Origin: Chloroflexota bacterium
Lineage (GTDB): Bacteria; Chloroflexota; Anaerolineae; Promineifilales; Promineifilaceae
NCBI GenBank assembly: GCA_008501785.1
Contig: QQUD01000685.1
Coordinates: 1 to 9,262, forward strand
Direction: 5' to 3'
Length of the DNA stretch: 9,262 nt
Shown: positions 1 to 6,835 of the stretch, piece after piece
Layout of the letters: each line of letters starts with the position of its first letter
Position numbering within the stretch: position 1 is the first letter of the stretch
Translations under genes and position numbers: made by a program
The notes under the pieces: model-generated
Told to the model about the DNA's origin: nothing
Seen by the model: only the letters and a program-made list of their open reading frames with translations
Database searches by the model: none

Positions 1-21
1 GTGAATAAAGGCGCAGAGAAA

Positions 22-123
22 AATCACAAATTTCACGAACGGACGAATGTGGCGAAGAATAAGAAGATAGGTAAATTCGTGCAATTCGCTAAATTTGTTT
101 ATTCGTGATTCAAATTCGTGATT
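22..123. repeat. Intergenic short-unit repeat (ATTCGTG family)
   Basis: The stretch before the first gene has no plausible coding region and is made of repeated ATTCGTG-like units. The 12-mer ATTCGTGATTCA is present twice, at 101-112 and 114-125, with related units at 75-81 and 84-90. The left part (22-39) reads as the imperfect reverse complement of 102-123, so the whole could fold back on itself. This is seen directly. That it is a dispersed genomic repeat is inference. No convincing sigma-70 promoter with a matched -35 and -10 was found in 1-177, although the downstream operon must be transcribed from here or from further left. Confidence 0.55.
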
Positions 124-177
124 CATTTTTTTTGCCCAGACATATAGACAAGCATCAATATAAGATAAACGAGGTTT

Positions 178-1005
178 ATGATGACAGTAAATATTTCTCC
201 AGATGATATTCATGAAGTTGTGAAAGATAGATACGGCCGTATTGCCGAAACATTTCAACCCGAAGTCAGTGCAGCATGTTGCGGTCCCGATGCCAGTGAG
301 GCGTCTTGCTGTGGCGACGAAAGCGATGCACTGTTTACCAATTTGTACAATGCAGACACCAGCTGGCTGCCAGAAGATGTAACTGGGCTGTCGCTTGGCT
401 GTGGGGATCCGATTACACTGGCTGCATTGGAACCAGGACAAACAGTACTCGATCTAGGATCAGGTGGCGGCATTGATTGTTTTATGGCTGCCAGACAAGT
501 TGGCGAAACCGGCTCTGTAATTGGCGTGGACATGACATCTGCCATGATTGAAAAAGCCAATCGAAATAAAGAAAAAGTTGGCTTGACCAACGTTGAGTTT
601 CGGCTCGGCCAAATTGAACAGATGCCGGTGGCAGATAATTCGGTGGATGTAATTATTTCGAACTGCGTGATTAATTTGAGTCCAGACAAAACGGCCGTTT
701 TCCGTGAAGCATTCCGTGTGCTCAAACCAGGAGGTAAACTAGCTGTCTCCGACATGGTGACACAAGGTAAATTCAACGAGCAAGAGCGCTCAGACATGGC
801 GGCGTGGACAGGCTGCATCACCGGAGCTGAAGATGTTGCGGACTATGTGGCAGCAATGCGAACGGCCGGTTTCACAGATGTTTCTGTACGCGACAAAGCA
901 AATCCTGAGGTTGAATTGGCAAATGTTGAACCGAATGATGAAAAGGCCAGGGTTTTTAGTGGGCGGGTAACGGCCGTTAAGCCAAATGCGAGTGCTGTTT
1001 CATGA
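178..1005 (+). CDS. arsM: Arsenite S-adenosylmethionine methyltransferase (ArsM)
   Basis: Cytosolic class I methyltransferase that transfers methyl groups from SAM to trivalent arsenic, giving methylated and finally volatile arsines. Numbered from the ATG at 178, the SAM-binding motif I is DLGSGGGID at 92-100, with acidic residue D118 ending the next strand and the late motif VLKPGGKL at 181-188. The three cysteines that bind As(III) in characterised ArsM enzymes have clear counterparts: C75 in GCGDP, C163 in SNCVINLSP and C213 in GCITGA. The N-terminus also carries two Cys-Cys pairs (34-35, 44-45). Length 275 aa is normal for bacterial ArsM. Two ATG codons stand in tandem (178, 181); the GAGG at 171-174 is only 3 nt from the first and 6 nt from the second, so 181 may be the true start. 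Its stop overlaps the next start as ATGA, implying translational coupling. No arsR is visible upstream. Confidence 0.93.
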   Translation: MMTVNISPDDIHEVVKDRYGRIAETFQPEVSAACCGPDASEASCCGDESDALFTNLYNADTSWLPEDVTGLSLGCGDPITLAALEPGQTVLDLGSGGGIDCFMAARQVGETGSVIGVDMTSAMIEKANRNKEKVGLTNVEFRLGQIEQMPVADNSVDVIISNCVINLSPDKTAVFREAFRVLKPGGKLAVSDMVTQGKFNEQERSDMAAWTGCITGAEDVADYVAAMRTAGFTDVSVRDKANPEVELANVEPNDEKARVFSGRVTAVKPNASAVS

Positions 1006-1658
1006 GCAGTCCAACCCTCCCCGCCAAGTTAACCAAATCTCAAATACCGGAAGTGTATCGTGGAAAAGCGGCCGTTTACGATGTTTGGGGCAAGTTAACT
1101 GAATCAAAAGCGCAAGATCGCTGCCTGGATCTGGCAAACATCCAAGACGGCGAGGCCATTTTGGAAGTCGCTGTTGGCACAGGTTTATCCTTCCAACGCG
1201 TTTTGCGGCAAAATCCCTCTGGCATCAACGAAGGCATCGATTTGAGTCCGGCCATGTTGGCAAAGGCAAAAGAAAAGGCGCTGAAAACAGGCGTGACCAA
1301 TTACAATTTACAAATGGGAGACGCCTATCAACTTGATTATCCAGATGCATCTTTTGATTTGCTGATCAATAATTACATGTTCGACTTGCTGCCCAAATCT
1401 GATTTTCAATCAATCTTACAAGAATTTTACCGTGTGCTGCGTCCCGGTGGGCGTCTTGTTTTACTAAACATGACGAAAGGGGAACGCTGGTATCAGCAGG
1501 TTTGGAATGCCATTTATCGTATCCAACCTTCGTGGATAGGCGGCTGTCGCGGCGTGGCCTTGCTCGATCATGTTCATACGGTTGGATTCCAGCAGGTGCA
1601 TCGGGAATTCATCAGCCAAATGGCGTTTCCATCTGAGGTGATTTATGGCGTCAAGTGA
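1002..1658 (+). CDS. Class I SAM-dependent methyltransferase, UbiE-like, in ars-type operon
   Basis: A 218-aa single-domain methyltransferase of the UbiE/Methyltransf_11-type Rossmann fold. Visible motifs are motif [10 protein letters not shown] at 53-61, acidic D80 in [10 protein letters not shown], the [14 protein letters not shown] strand at 118-131 and VLRPGGRL at 145-152, followed by a C-terminal half with GGC and FPSEV. It lacks the three-cysteine arsenic site of ArsM, so it is unlikely to be a duplicate of that enzyme; the substrate cannot be read from the sequence. The ATG overlaps the arsM stop by 4 nt and has no Shine-Dalgarno sequence of its own, so it is probably translated by reinitiation. 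Its 3' end overlaps the next gene by 14 nt. The arrangement implies a linked role in arsenic or metalloid handling, but that is inference; a quinone or lipid methyltransferase remains possible. Confidence 0.85.
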   Translation: MSSPTLPAKLTKSQIPEVYRGKAAVYDVWGKLTESKAQDRCLDLANIQDGEAILEVAVGTGLSFQRVLRQNPSGINEGIDLSPAMLAKAKEKALKTGVTNYNLQMGDAYQLDYPDASFDLLINNYMFDLLPKSDFQSILQEFYRVLRPGGRLVLLNMTKGERWYQQVWNAIYRIQPSWIGGCRGVALLDHVHTVGFQQVHREFISQMAFPSEVIYGVK

Positions 1659-1980
1659 AAGCATTCCACTCGTCTGCTTGCTTCCTGATAATGCACTCGC
1701 TACACGGAAGGACGAGTTGAAAACGGCCGTATTCAGCCACATTCAGGAAAGCCGTGACTTACCAGATGGCATTGCTTATCGCTTTCCCGGCAACGAAGAA
1801 TGGGCAGCACGGCTAGTGGCGTTCATTAACGCAGAACGACAATGCTGTTCATTTATCCACTTTGAATTGAGCTTTGAGCCAGAACAAGGCCCTATTTGGT
1901 TAACAATGCGAGGTGGTGAAGGGGTAAAAGCATTTATCTTAGCTGAAATGCAGTTTTTGTTAGATGAGCCTTCACCATAG
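1645..1980 (+). CDS. Small Cys-Cys protein, third gene of the ars-type unit
   Basis: A 111-aa soluble protein without signal peptide or membrane segment. The most distinctive part is residues 56-95: an amphipathic stretch leading to ERQCCSF (C67, C68), then alternating hydrophobic strands FELSFEP and GPIWLTMRG, and GGEGVKAF. Another cysteine is C11. I have a sense that proteins with this ER-CC-F pattern are met in mercury and arsenic loci, usually unnamed, but cannot cite a family. The vicinal cysteines and position directly after two methyltransferases suggest binding of a soft metal or trivalent arsenic; this is inference. The start is supported by GAGGTG at 1634-1639, 5 nt before the ATG, located inside the preceding gene, which it overlaps by 14 nt. 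It is the last gene of the unit. Confidence 0.75.
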   Translation: MASSESIPLVCLLPDNALATRKDELKTAVFSHIQESRDLPDGIAYRFPGNEEWAARLVAFINAERQCCSFIHFELSFEPEQGPIWLTMRGGEGVKAFILAEMQFLLDEPSP

Positions 1981-1994
1981 AGAAAACAAGAGAT

Positions 1995-2062
1995 ATAGGA
2001 TGCAGATAAACGCAGGTTTAAGAGCAAAAATCTGCGTTTATCTGCGTTAATCTGCGTCCTAT
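1995..2062. repeat. Fold-back repeat of CTGCGT units between convergent genes; possible bidirectional terminator
   Basis: Three tandem TCTGCGT units (2031-2037, 2041-2047, 2051-2057) face an inverted copy. The arm at 2002-2015 (GCAGATAAACGCAG) is the perfect 14-bp reverse complement of 2032-2045 with a 16-nt loop. In the alternative register, 1995-2015 matches the reverse complement of 2042-2062 at 19 of 21 positions. It sits exactly between the stops of the convergent ars unit and ssb, so it may end transcription from both sides, although neither side has a clean T-run. Whether it is a dispersed repeat family needs the genome. Confidence 0.65.
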
Positions 2063-2083
2063 TATTCTTTCTCCGACAAACTC

Positions 2084-2512
2084 CTAGAACGGAATATCAT
2101 CTTCTTCTTGAGCGGGTGCTGTATCGCTGTAACCTTCACCACCAGCAGCGCCACCGCCATCTTCACGACTACCAATAAAGCGAACAGTATCTGCAACAAT
2201 CTCAAAAGAAGACCCCACTGTACCATCTTGCCTCGTATACAAACGTGGCCCACCAGTTTGTGGATCAGGCCGAATTCGACCTTCTACCAATACCTGCCGT
2301 CCACGGCTCAAGTATTGATTGGCACTCTCAGCCTGCCGCCCCCAAACACTAACGCGAAACCATGTAGTTTCTTGAGTTGGTTCTCCGGTCGTTTGATTTG
2401 TCCAACGGCGAGAGGTAGCAATACTAAAATTGGTAACGGCTCGGCCATCCGGCATATACCGCATTTCAGGGTCACCGCCCAAATTTCCTACAACAATAAT
2501 TTTTTGATACAT
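2084..2512 (-). CDS. ssb: Single-stranded DNA-binding protein
   Basis: Binds single-stranded DNA during replication, recombination and repair, and recruits partner proteins through its C-terminal tip. The 142-aa protein has an OB-fold from 1 to about 110, with GNLGGDPE at 9-16, aromatic DNA-contact candidates W37 and W51, TWFRVSVWG at 50-58, GRQVLVEGRI and a closing FEIVADTVRFIG strand. A short Gly/Ala/Glu-rich linker follows and the chain ends in the canonical acidic tip DDIPF (138-142). It is shorter than E. coli SSB (178 aa) because the linker is short. The start is fixed by AAGGAG on the minus strand (ATG at 2512-2510). It stands alone: no rpsF or rpsR next to it, unlike the common rpsF-ssb-rpsR arrangement. 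Confidence 0.96.
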   Translation of the reverse strand: MYQKIIVVGNLGGDPEMRYMPDGRAVTNFSIATSRRWTNQTTGEPTQETTWFRVSVWGRQAESANQYLSRGRQVLVEGRIRPDPQTGGPRLYTRQDGTVGSSFEIVADTVRFIGSREDGGGAAGGEGYSDTAPAQEEDDIPF

Positions 2513-2549
2513 GCAACACGCTCCTTTTCATCAATCTATGACACGTTTT

Positions 2550-2579
2550 AATATAGAACAATCGCGGCAGAACTGCCAA
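2550..2579 (-). promoter_or_regulatory. Sigma-70-type promoter for ssb (proximal)
   Basis: On the minus strand TTGGCA (2579-2574, five of six matches to TTGACA) is followed after 18 nt by TATATT (2555-2550, five of six matches to TATAAT). Transcription would start near 2543, giving a leader of about 30 nt with the ssb ribosome site. Predicted from sequence only. Confidence 0.6.
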
Positions 2580-2651
2580 ATCGTACCATGCTTTTGTGTG
2601 AATCAAAAATAGGCTAAATTGTTCCGGTAACGCCCAGTGCCATCGACTATA

Positions 2652-2680
2652 ATTATAGCACATCTGTTCTATTTTTCCAA
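2652..2680 (-). promoter_or_regulatory. Second, distal promoter toward ssb with extended -10
   Basis: On the minus strand TTGGAA (2680-2675) is followed after 17 nt by a perfect TATAAT (2657-2652), preceded by TG one base upstream (extended -10, TGCTATAAT). The -10 lies in the 12-bp palindrome CTATAATTATAG (2647-2658), which could be an operator. Transcripts from here would have a leader of about 130 nt before ssb. Confidence 0.5.
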
Positions 2681-2800
2681 AAAACAAATCACAGCAAACA
2701 GGCGAAAACGGCCGTTTTATTTGCACAAAATTATTCAGTTAAAACCTGTATTTTATTGGCTAATTCCAGCACACAAAACAATTTTACACGACATTACACA
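2681..2800. other. AT-rich intergenic stretch with one palindrome copy
   Basis: Together with the ssb promoters and the gdh terminator this fills the 366-nt gap between ssb and the first gdh gene. The only distinct signal here is ACGGCCGT at 2708-2715 within AAAACGGCCGTTTT, the single intergenic copy of the iterated palindrome. A 60-codon frame at 2637-2819 has no ribosome site and an AT-rich, low-complexity product, so I do not call it. Confidence 0.5.
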
Positions 2801-2804
2801 CAAA

Positions 2805-2834
2805 AAAGAGGTACAGTAAAAACTGTACCCCTTT
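2805..2834 (-). terminator. Intrinsic terminator of the downstream gdh gene
   Basis: An 8-bp stem (2810-2817 with 2822-2829, loop of four) extends by a further four pairs beyond one mismatch (2805-2808 with 2831-2834). Read on the minus strand it runs straight into CTTTTTTG. It lies about 45 nt after the gdh stop at 2879. Confidence 0.85.
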
Positions 2835-2878
2835 GTATTAAATTTTGCAACTAAACTTTCAAAATCACGACTAAAAGT

Positions 2879-4129
2879 TTAGACCCAACCACGCAGCCGC
2901 ACGGCTTCAGCAACACGATCAATTGCCACCAGATAAGCAGCAACGCGATTGTCAACCTTCTTCCGCTGTGCCATGTTATGCACCGCGTGGAATGCGGTGG
3001 TGATATTCAGGTCTAACCGATCGTGCACCATTTTCTCATCCCAGTAGAACTGGTAGCCATTTTGCACCATTTCAAAGTACGAAACAATCACGCCACCAGC
3101 ATTACACAAGAAGTCAGGGATAATATAAATGCCCTTATCATTGAGAATATTGTCGGCTTCTGGCGTTGTCGGGCCATTTGCCAATTCAGCCACAATTTTA
3201 GCCTTAACATTGTCTGCATTTTGGCTGGTGAGCTGATTTTCAATAGCACCTGGGATCAAGACATCGACATCCAATTCCAGCAATTCAGAATTTGTGATGT
3301 TGTCTGTGCCAGGACAGTCGATCACTTTGCCAGTCTGACGCAAATGATCTTCAATTACCGCCGGGTCCAATCCATTTGGATTATAAATACCACCAAATTC
3401 ATCACTAACGGCTACAACTTTCATACCAAACTGGTTGGTTCCCAAAATGTGTGCAAAGGAGCCGACATTGCCATAGCCTTGAACGGCCGCTGTCGCGCCT
3501 TCTAAATTCATATCAAGCAATTTGGCTGTTTCACGAATGGTGAACAGGCCGCCCATGGCTGTCGCAGGAGTACGCCCTGCAGAACCGCCCAGGGTCAAAG
3601 GCTTGCCCGTGATCACACCGGCTTCTTTGCGACCAGTAAGCGTTTCATACTCATCCAACATCCAAGACATGATTTGAGGATTGGTGTTTACGTCAGGAGC
3701 TGGCACATCTTGGTTGATGCCCACATAGCGAGCAATGTTGCGCATGAAACCACGGCTGAGACGTTCCAATTCACCCTGGGACATTTCACGTGGGTTACAT
3801 ATGACGCCACCTTTTCCACCGCCCAACGGAATGTCGGAAACGGCCGTTTTCCAGGTCATCCACGCCGCCAATGCACGAACCGTATCAATCGTCTCATCAG
3901 GGTGGAAGCGAATACCGCCCTTTGCTGGACCACGTGCATCATTATATTGCACACGGAAACCACGAAACGTCTTAGTCGTGCCGTCATCCATATGAACTGG
4001 AATTGAAAAATGGAACTCCCGCATCGGCTCACGCAAAAATGCATGCATATCGGGGTCCAACTGTAGAACTTGCGCTGCCTCATCGAGCTGCGCTTGCGCA
4101 ATAGCAAATGGGTTTAAATTTTCCTTCAT
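2879..4129 (-). CDS. gdhA: Glutamate dehydrogenase, canonical paralog
   Basis: Hexameric cytosolic enzyme that interconverts glutamate and 2-oxoglutarate plus ammonia, linking nitrogen and carbon metabolism. The 416-aa protein has an N-terminal substrate domain (1 to about 180) and a Rossmann cofactor domain. Catalytic residues align with the clostridial enzyme: K70 in GPAKGGIR, K94, the active-site K106 in PLGGGKGGV and D146 in DVPAPDVNTN. S350 in VSYFEMVQN matches the glutamate-specific serine, arguing against leucine or phenylalanine dehydrogenase. The dinucleotide motif is GYGNVG at 218-223; acidic D243 at the end of the next strand suggests NAD preference. The motif LDVDVLIPGAIEN (286-298) is canonical. 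The ATG at 4129 is preceded by GGAG about 13 nt away, longer than usual, but an in-frame stop and no other start codon lie just upstream. It follows the second gdh gene at 215 nt with that gene's terminator in between, so it needs its own promoter. Confidence 0.95.
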   Translation of the reverse strand: MKENLNPFAIAQAQLDEAAQVLQLDPDMHAFLREPMREFHFSIPVHMDDGTTKTFRGFRVQYNDARGPAKGGIRFHPDETIDTVRALAAWMTWKTAVSDIPLGGGKGGVICNPREMSQGELERLSRGFMRNIARYVGINQDVPAPDVNTNPQIMSWMLDEYETLTGRKEAGVITGKPLTLGGSAGRTPATAMGGLFTIRETAKLLDMNLEGATAAVQGYGNVGSFAHILGTNQFGMKVVAVSDEFGGIYNPNGLDPAVIEDHLRQTGKVIDCPGTDNITNSELLELDVDVLIPGAIENQLTSQNADNVKAKIVAELANGPTTPEADNILNDKGIYIIPDFLCNAGGVIVSYFEMVQNGYQFYWDEKMVHDRLDLNITTAFHAVHNMAQRKKVDNRVAAYLVAIDRVAEAVRLRGWV

Positions 4130-4281
4130 CGGATTGTAAAATCTCCAAAATTAGTGGGTTATTTCTATCAAAACAATGTTTTTAATAGCTTACACCACGA
4201 GTTTCATAGATTCTTGTCTCTGTGTCAAGTGTATTGTGTCATTGCAGACTCATACTAAACATATGATGAAAATAACAAAAA

Positions 4282-4309
4282 AAGGACCTGAGCGTTTACT
4301 CAGGTCCTT
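4282..4309 (-). terminator. Intrinsic terminator of the upstream gdh gene
   Basis: A perfect 11-bp stem (4282-4292 with 4299-4309, six-base loop) is followed on the minus strand by a run of seven T. It lies about 35 nt after the stop at 4345 and before the next gdh gene, so it separates the two paralogs transcriptionally. Confidence 0.93.
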
Positions 4310-4344
4310 AAATGAAGAGAAGTGAAGCTCAAATCGTTCCAAGA

Positions 4345-5595
4345 TCAGACCCAACCACGTAGTCGAACTGCCTCAGACACACGGTCAACAGCAACCAGAT
4401 AGGCAGCTTCGCGGTTATTGATTCTATGTCTTTCAGCCATTTCGTGAACAGCATGAAAAGCAACAGTCATCTTCTGGTCGAGACGTTCATGAACCATTTC
4501 TCTTGGCCAGTAAAATTGGTAGGCATTTTGCACCATTTCAAAATAGGACACTGTAACACCACCTGCGTTGCATAAGAAGTCAGGAACCACATATACATTG
4601 TTCTTGAACAAAATGGTATCAGCAGCGGGGGTTGTCGGGCCATTAGCCAATTCAGCAACAATTTTTGATGTGATTCTGTCCGCATTGCGCTCGGTAATCA
4701 CATTTTCTAGCGCCGAAGGGAACTGCACAAAAACATCCAGCTCTAACAGTTCATCATTTGAGATGAGATCAACGCCAGGATATTGGGTGACAGTTCCAGC
4801 CTCTTTCTTAAAACGCATCATCTCTTCAGCGTCAAACCCTTTCGGGCTATAAATGCCACCACGTGAGTCGCTTACTGCCACAATCTTCATACCAAGGATT
4901 TCTTGTGCTAATTGGTGCGCAAATGTACCAGCGTTACCATATCCTTGAATTGCGGCCGTTTTTCCTTTTAGATCAATATTCATCATCTTGGCCGCTTCAC
5001 GCACGGTGTAAATACCACCACGGGCGGTTGCATCACCTCGTCCGGCTGACCCACCCAGCGGCAGCGGTTTGCCAGTAATGACACCCGGTTCACGATGCCC
5101 GACCAACGCCTCATATTCATCCATCATCCAGGCCATAATTTGCGGATTAGTGTAAACATCAGGTGCGGGCACGTCTCTGGTCAGGCCAATAGAGCGGGCA
5201 ATATTACGTATGTATCCACGACTCAGCCGTTCCAATTCAGCCTCGGACAGTTCGCGTGGGTCGCAAATGACGCCGCCTTTACCACCACCGAGGGGAATAT
5301 TGACAACGGCCGTTTTCCAAGTCATCCACGCGGCTAAAGCACGAACCGTATCAATTGTCTCTTCCCAATGAAAGCGGAGGCCGCCCTTTGCCGGGCCGCG
5401 TGCATCATTGTATTGCACGCGATAACCGCGAAATGTGCGAGTCGTGCCATCATCCATTCGTACAGGAATACTGAAATGGAATTCTCGCATCGGTTCACGC
5501 AAAAATGCATGCATGTCCGGGTCTAGTTGCAACAATTCTGCAGCACGATCTAACTGGGCCTGAGCAATCGCAAATGGATTCAGGTTCTCGCTCAT
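4345..5595 (-). CDS. gdhA: Glutamate dehydrogenase paralog with an altered cofactor-domain motif
   Basis: Second Glu/Leu/Phe/Val dehydrogenase, 416 aa, same length as its neighbour and collinear without gaps; I count roughly 70% identity by eye, about 83% in the first 150 residues and clearly less in the Rossmann half. It keeps K70, K94, K106, D146 (in [10 protein letters not shown]), GYGNAG at 218-223, D243 and S350, so it should bind glutamate and be catalytic. Unusual: 286-298 reads [13 protein letters not shown], with F289 where the paralog and most of the family have Asp, and Q291, F292, S294. The frame stays open upstream to 5682, but the start is placed at 5595 because AAGGAG lies 9 nt before it and the protein then aligns from residue 1 with the paralog. 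Tandem gdh pairs with one regulatory subunit are known in Thermus thermophilus (GdhA/GdhB); a similar heteromer is possible but not shown. Confidence 0.94.
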   Translation of the reverse strand: MSENLNPFAIAQAQLDRAAELLQLDPDMHAFLREPMREFHFSIPVRMDDGTTRTFRGYRVQYNDARGPAKGGLRFHWEETIDTVRALAAWMTWKTAVVNIPLGGGKGGVICDPRELSEAELERLSRGYIRNIARSIGLTRDVPAPDVYTNPQIMAWMMDEYEALVGHREPGVITGKPLPLGGSAGRGDATARGGIYTVREAAKMMNIDLKGKTAAIQGYGNAGTFAHQLAQEILGMKIVAVSDSRGGIYSPKGFDAEEMMRFKKEAGTVTQYPGVDLISNDELLELDVFVQFPSALENVITERNADRITSKIVAELANGPTTPAADTILFKNNVYVVPDFLCNAGGVTVSYFEMVQNAYQFYWPREMVHERLDQKMTVAFHAVHEMAERHRINNREAAYLVAVDRVSEAVRLRGWV

Positions 5596-5604
5596 TCGAA
5601 CACT

Positions 5605-5610
5605 CTCCTT
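5605..5610 (-). promoter_or_regulatory. Ribosome binding site that sets the gdh start at 5595
   Basis: AAGGAG on the minus strand, 9 nt upstream of the ATG at 5595-5593. It rules out the longer reading that starts at 5682, whose extra 29 residues have no counterpart in the adjacent paralog. Confidence 0.85.
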
Positions 5611-5848
5611 TTTTGAGGATATAAGGGTTTTACGAAAATTAAACAAAACGCACAACAATGCATGGCTGCAATATAGGCACATTGTACAAAATCATTCTGG
5701 TACTCGTAAACTACCAAATGTTACCCTTTATCAATTTCTTCTTATTGTTTCGCACATTTCTCCCTGTTCATAGCTGGTGAAATCTGGAATCTGGCGGTAA
5801 ACTTGCCCTGTGCTTTTGTTAAGGAATGGGACTTAAATTAGTTCGTCA

Positions 5849-5882
5849 AGATTGGTTCAATCTTCGGAGATTGAACCAATCT
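5849..5882. repeat. Perfect 15-bp inverted repeat with 4-nt loop
   Basis: AGATTGGTTCAATCT (5849-5863) and its exact reverse complement (5868-5882) are separated by TCGG. Neither strand continues into a T-run, so it is not a typical intrinsic terminator. It lies about 75 nt before the DUF92 start and about 255 nt upstream of the gdh start. It could be a small palindromic mobile repeat (MITE/REP type), an operator or an RNA leader hairpin; the sequence alone does not decide. Confidence 0.8.
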
Positions 5883-5957
5883 AAATGGGCAAGTTATAGA
5901 ATTCTCATTCCTAATTCAATGGGCAAACGACAAACATAAAAACATACTAGGCAACAC

Positions 5958-6764
5958 ATGAATTTCACGAACCAACAATTACTTATAGCATTTCTCCTCA
6001 GCAGTTTTATCGTGGCTTTGGCTTATTGGCGCGGTTCGCTCTCCCGCTCCGGCGCGGGTGGTGCCATGATTGTGGGAACTTTGACATTTGGTTTAGGCGG
6101 TTGGGTGTGGGGTGTCTTGTTAGGCATTTTTTTTGTGAGTTCCAGCCTGTTATCCCACTACAAAGAACAAGAGAAACAAGCGGCATCTGAAAAATTTGAT
6201 AAAGGACATCGGCGCGATTTTGGGCAGGTGATGGCAAATGGTGGATTAGGTGCTGTGGTTGCTTTGTTTCATGCGATTTGGCCGTCACCGCTGTGGCTTG
6301 CTTTTTTTGTCGGTGTGATGGGCACCGTAACAGCCGATACCTGGGCAACTGAATTAGGTACATTGAGTAAACAGCCCCCACGATTGATCACAACTAGACG
6401 AATTGTTGAAGTCGGTACGTCGGGAGGCGTTTCGCTGTTGGGAACGGCCGTTTCCGCCGCTGGCGGCTTACTCATTGGGTTGGCAACAGGACTACTCGCG
6501 GGGCAGTTCCTCTGGCTTTTTGCATTGATTGGCACGATTGGCGGACTATCTGGCTCTCTTTTTGATAGTTTGTTGGGCGCGACCGTTCAACGCGTGTATT
6601 ATTGTGAGATACGCCAGAAAGAAACAGAGAAGAAGCTAAACCCTCTGGGAGAACTTAACAACCCAATTCGTGGATGGGCGTGGATGAGTAATGACATGGT
6701 AAATATGCTTTCTTCTATTATTGGAGGTGGACTTGCCATTCTTTTCTTTTCGTTTCTGATGTGA
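5958..6764 (+). CDS. DUF92/TIGR00297 family integral membrane protein (VTE6-like)
   Basis: A 268-aa polytopic membrane protein with about six hydrophobic segments (near 7-24, 34-66, 94-125, 155-180, 182-205 and 246-267). Family signatures are visible: SRSGAGGAMIVGTLTFGLGG at 29-48, the cytosolic loop KGHRRDFGQVMANGG at 82-96, DTWATELG at 127-134, GTSGGVSLLGT at 153-163, SLFDSLLGATVQ and NDMVN near the C-terminus. The plant member VTE6 acts as a phytyl-phosphate kinase in tocopherol synthesis; the bacterial members are mostly uncharacterised, so a role with polyprenyl or phytyl phosphates is inference. The ATG at 5958 has only a weak AGG about 6 nt upstream. The downstream WD40 gene follows after 71 nt on the same strand and may be cotranscribed. 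Length is typical for the family. Confidence 0.88.
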   Translation: MNFTNQQLLIAFLLSSFIVALAYWRGSLSRSGAGGAMIVGTLTFGLGGWVWGVLLGIFFVSSSLLSHYKEQEKQAASEKFDKGHRRDFGQVMANGGLGAVVALFHAIWPSPLWLAFFVGVMGTVTADTWATELGTLSKQPPRLITTRRIVEVGTSGGVSLLGTAVSAAGGLLIGLATGLLAGQFLWLFALIGTIGGLSGSLFDSLLGATVQRVYYCEIRQKETEKKLNPLGELNNPIRGWAWMSNDMVNMLSSIIGGGLAILFFSFLM

Positions 6765-6835
6765 TATTTAAGCGGATTACCTTTCCCCAGACAAAACAGC
6801 GTTTTGTTCTACGATTTGATTGAACAGGAGCAGCA

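Larger units (their letters stand above)
5596..5957. other. Divergent intergenic region between gdh and the DUF92 gene
   Basis: This 362-nt region holds the 5' sequences of two divergent genes. I see no strong promoter for gdh. A weak candidate for the plus-strand gene is TTGAAC (5871-5876) and TATAGA (5895-5900) with an 18-nt spacer. Short repeats surround the hairpin at 5849-5882: AACTTGCCC (5800-5808) is inverted at 5887-5895, AGGAATG (5822-5828) is inverted at 5906-5912, and AATGGGCAA occurs directly twice. No coding sequence is evident. Confidence 0.5.

Noticed and set aside
132..166. Promoter for the arsenic unit (TATAAG at 159-164)
   Set aside because: No -35 at proper spacing, and the start point would fall on the ribosome site.
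255..821. Long open frame on the minus strand inside arsM
   Set aside because: Product is low in recognisable motifs and lies opposite a gene with clear catalytic residues; it is a shadow frame.
2637..2819. Possible 60-codon small gene on the plus strand
   Set aside because: No ribosome site, AT-rich composition, runs through the gdh terminator stem.
4200..4228. Promoter for the first gdh with perfect TTGACA on the minus strand (4228-4223)
   Set aside because: No acceptable -10 at 16-18 nt; the nearest TATGAA is at 14 nt.
5596..5682. N-terminal extension of the second gdh (29 residues)
   Set aside because: A strong AAGGAG precedes the internal ATG at 5595 and the extension has no match in the equal-length paralog.
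6791..6807. Hairpin ACAAAAC-AGC-GTTTTGT after the DUF92 gene
   Set aside because: Only 7 weak pairs with no T-run; too unstable to call a terminator.
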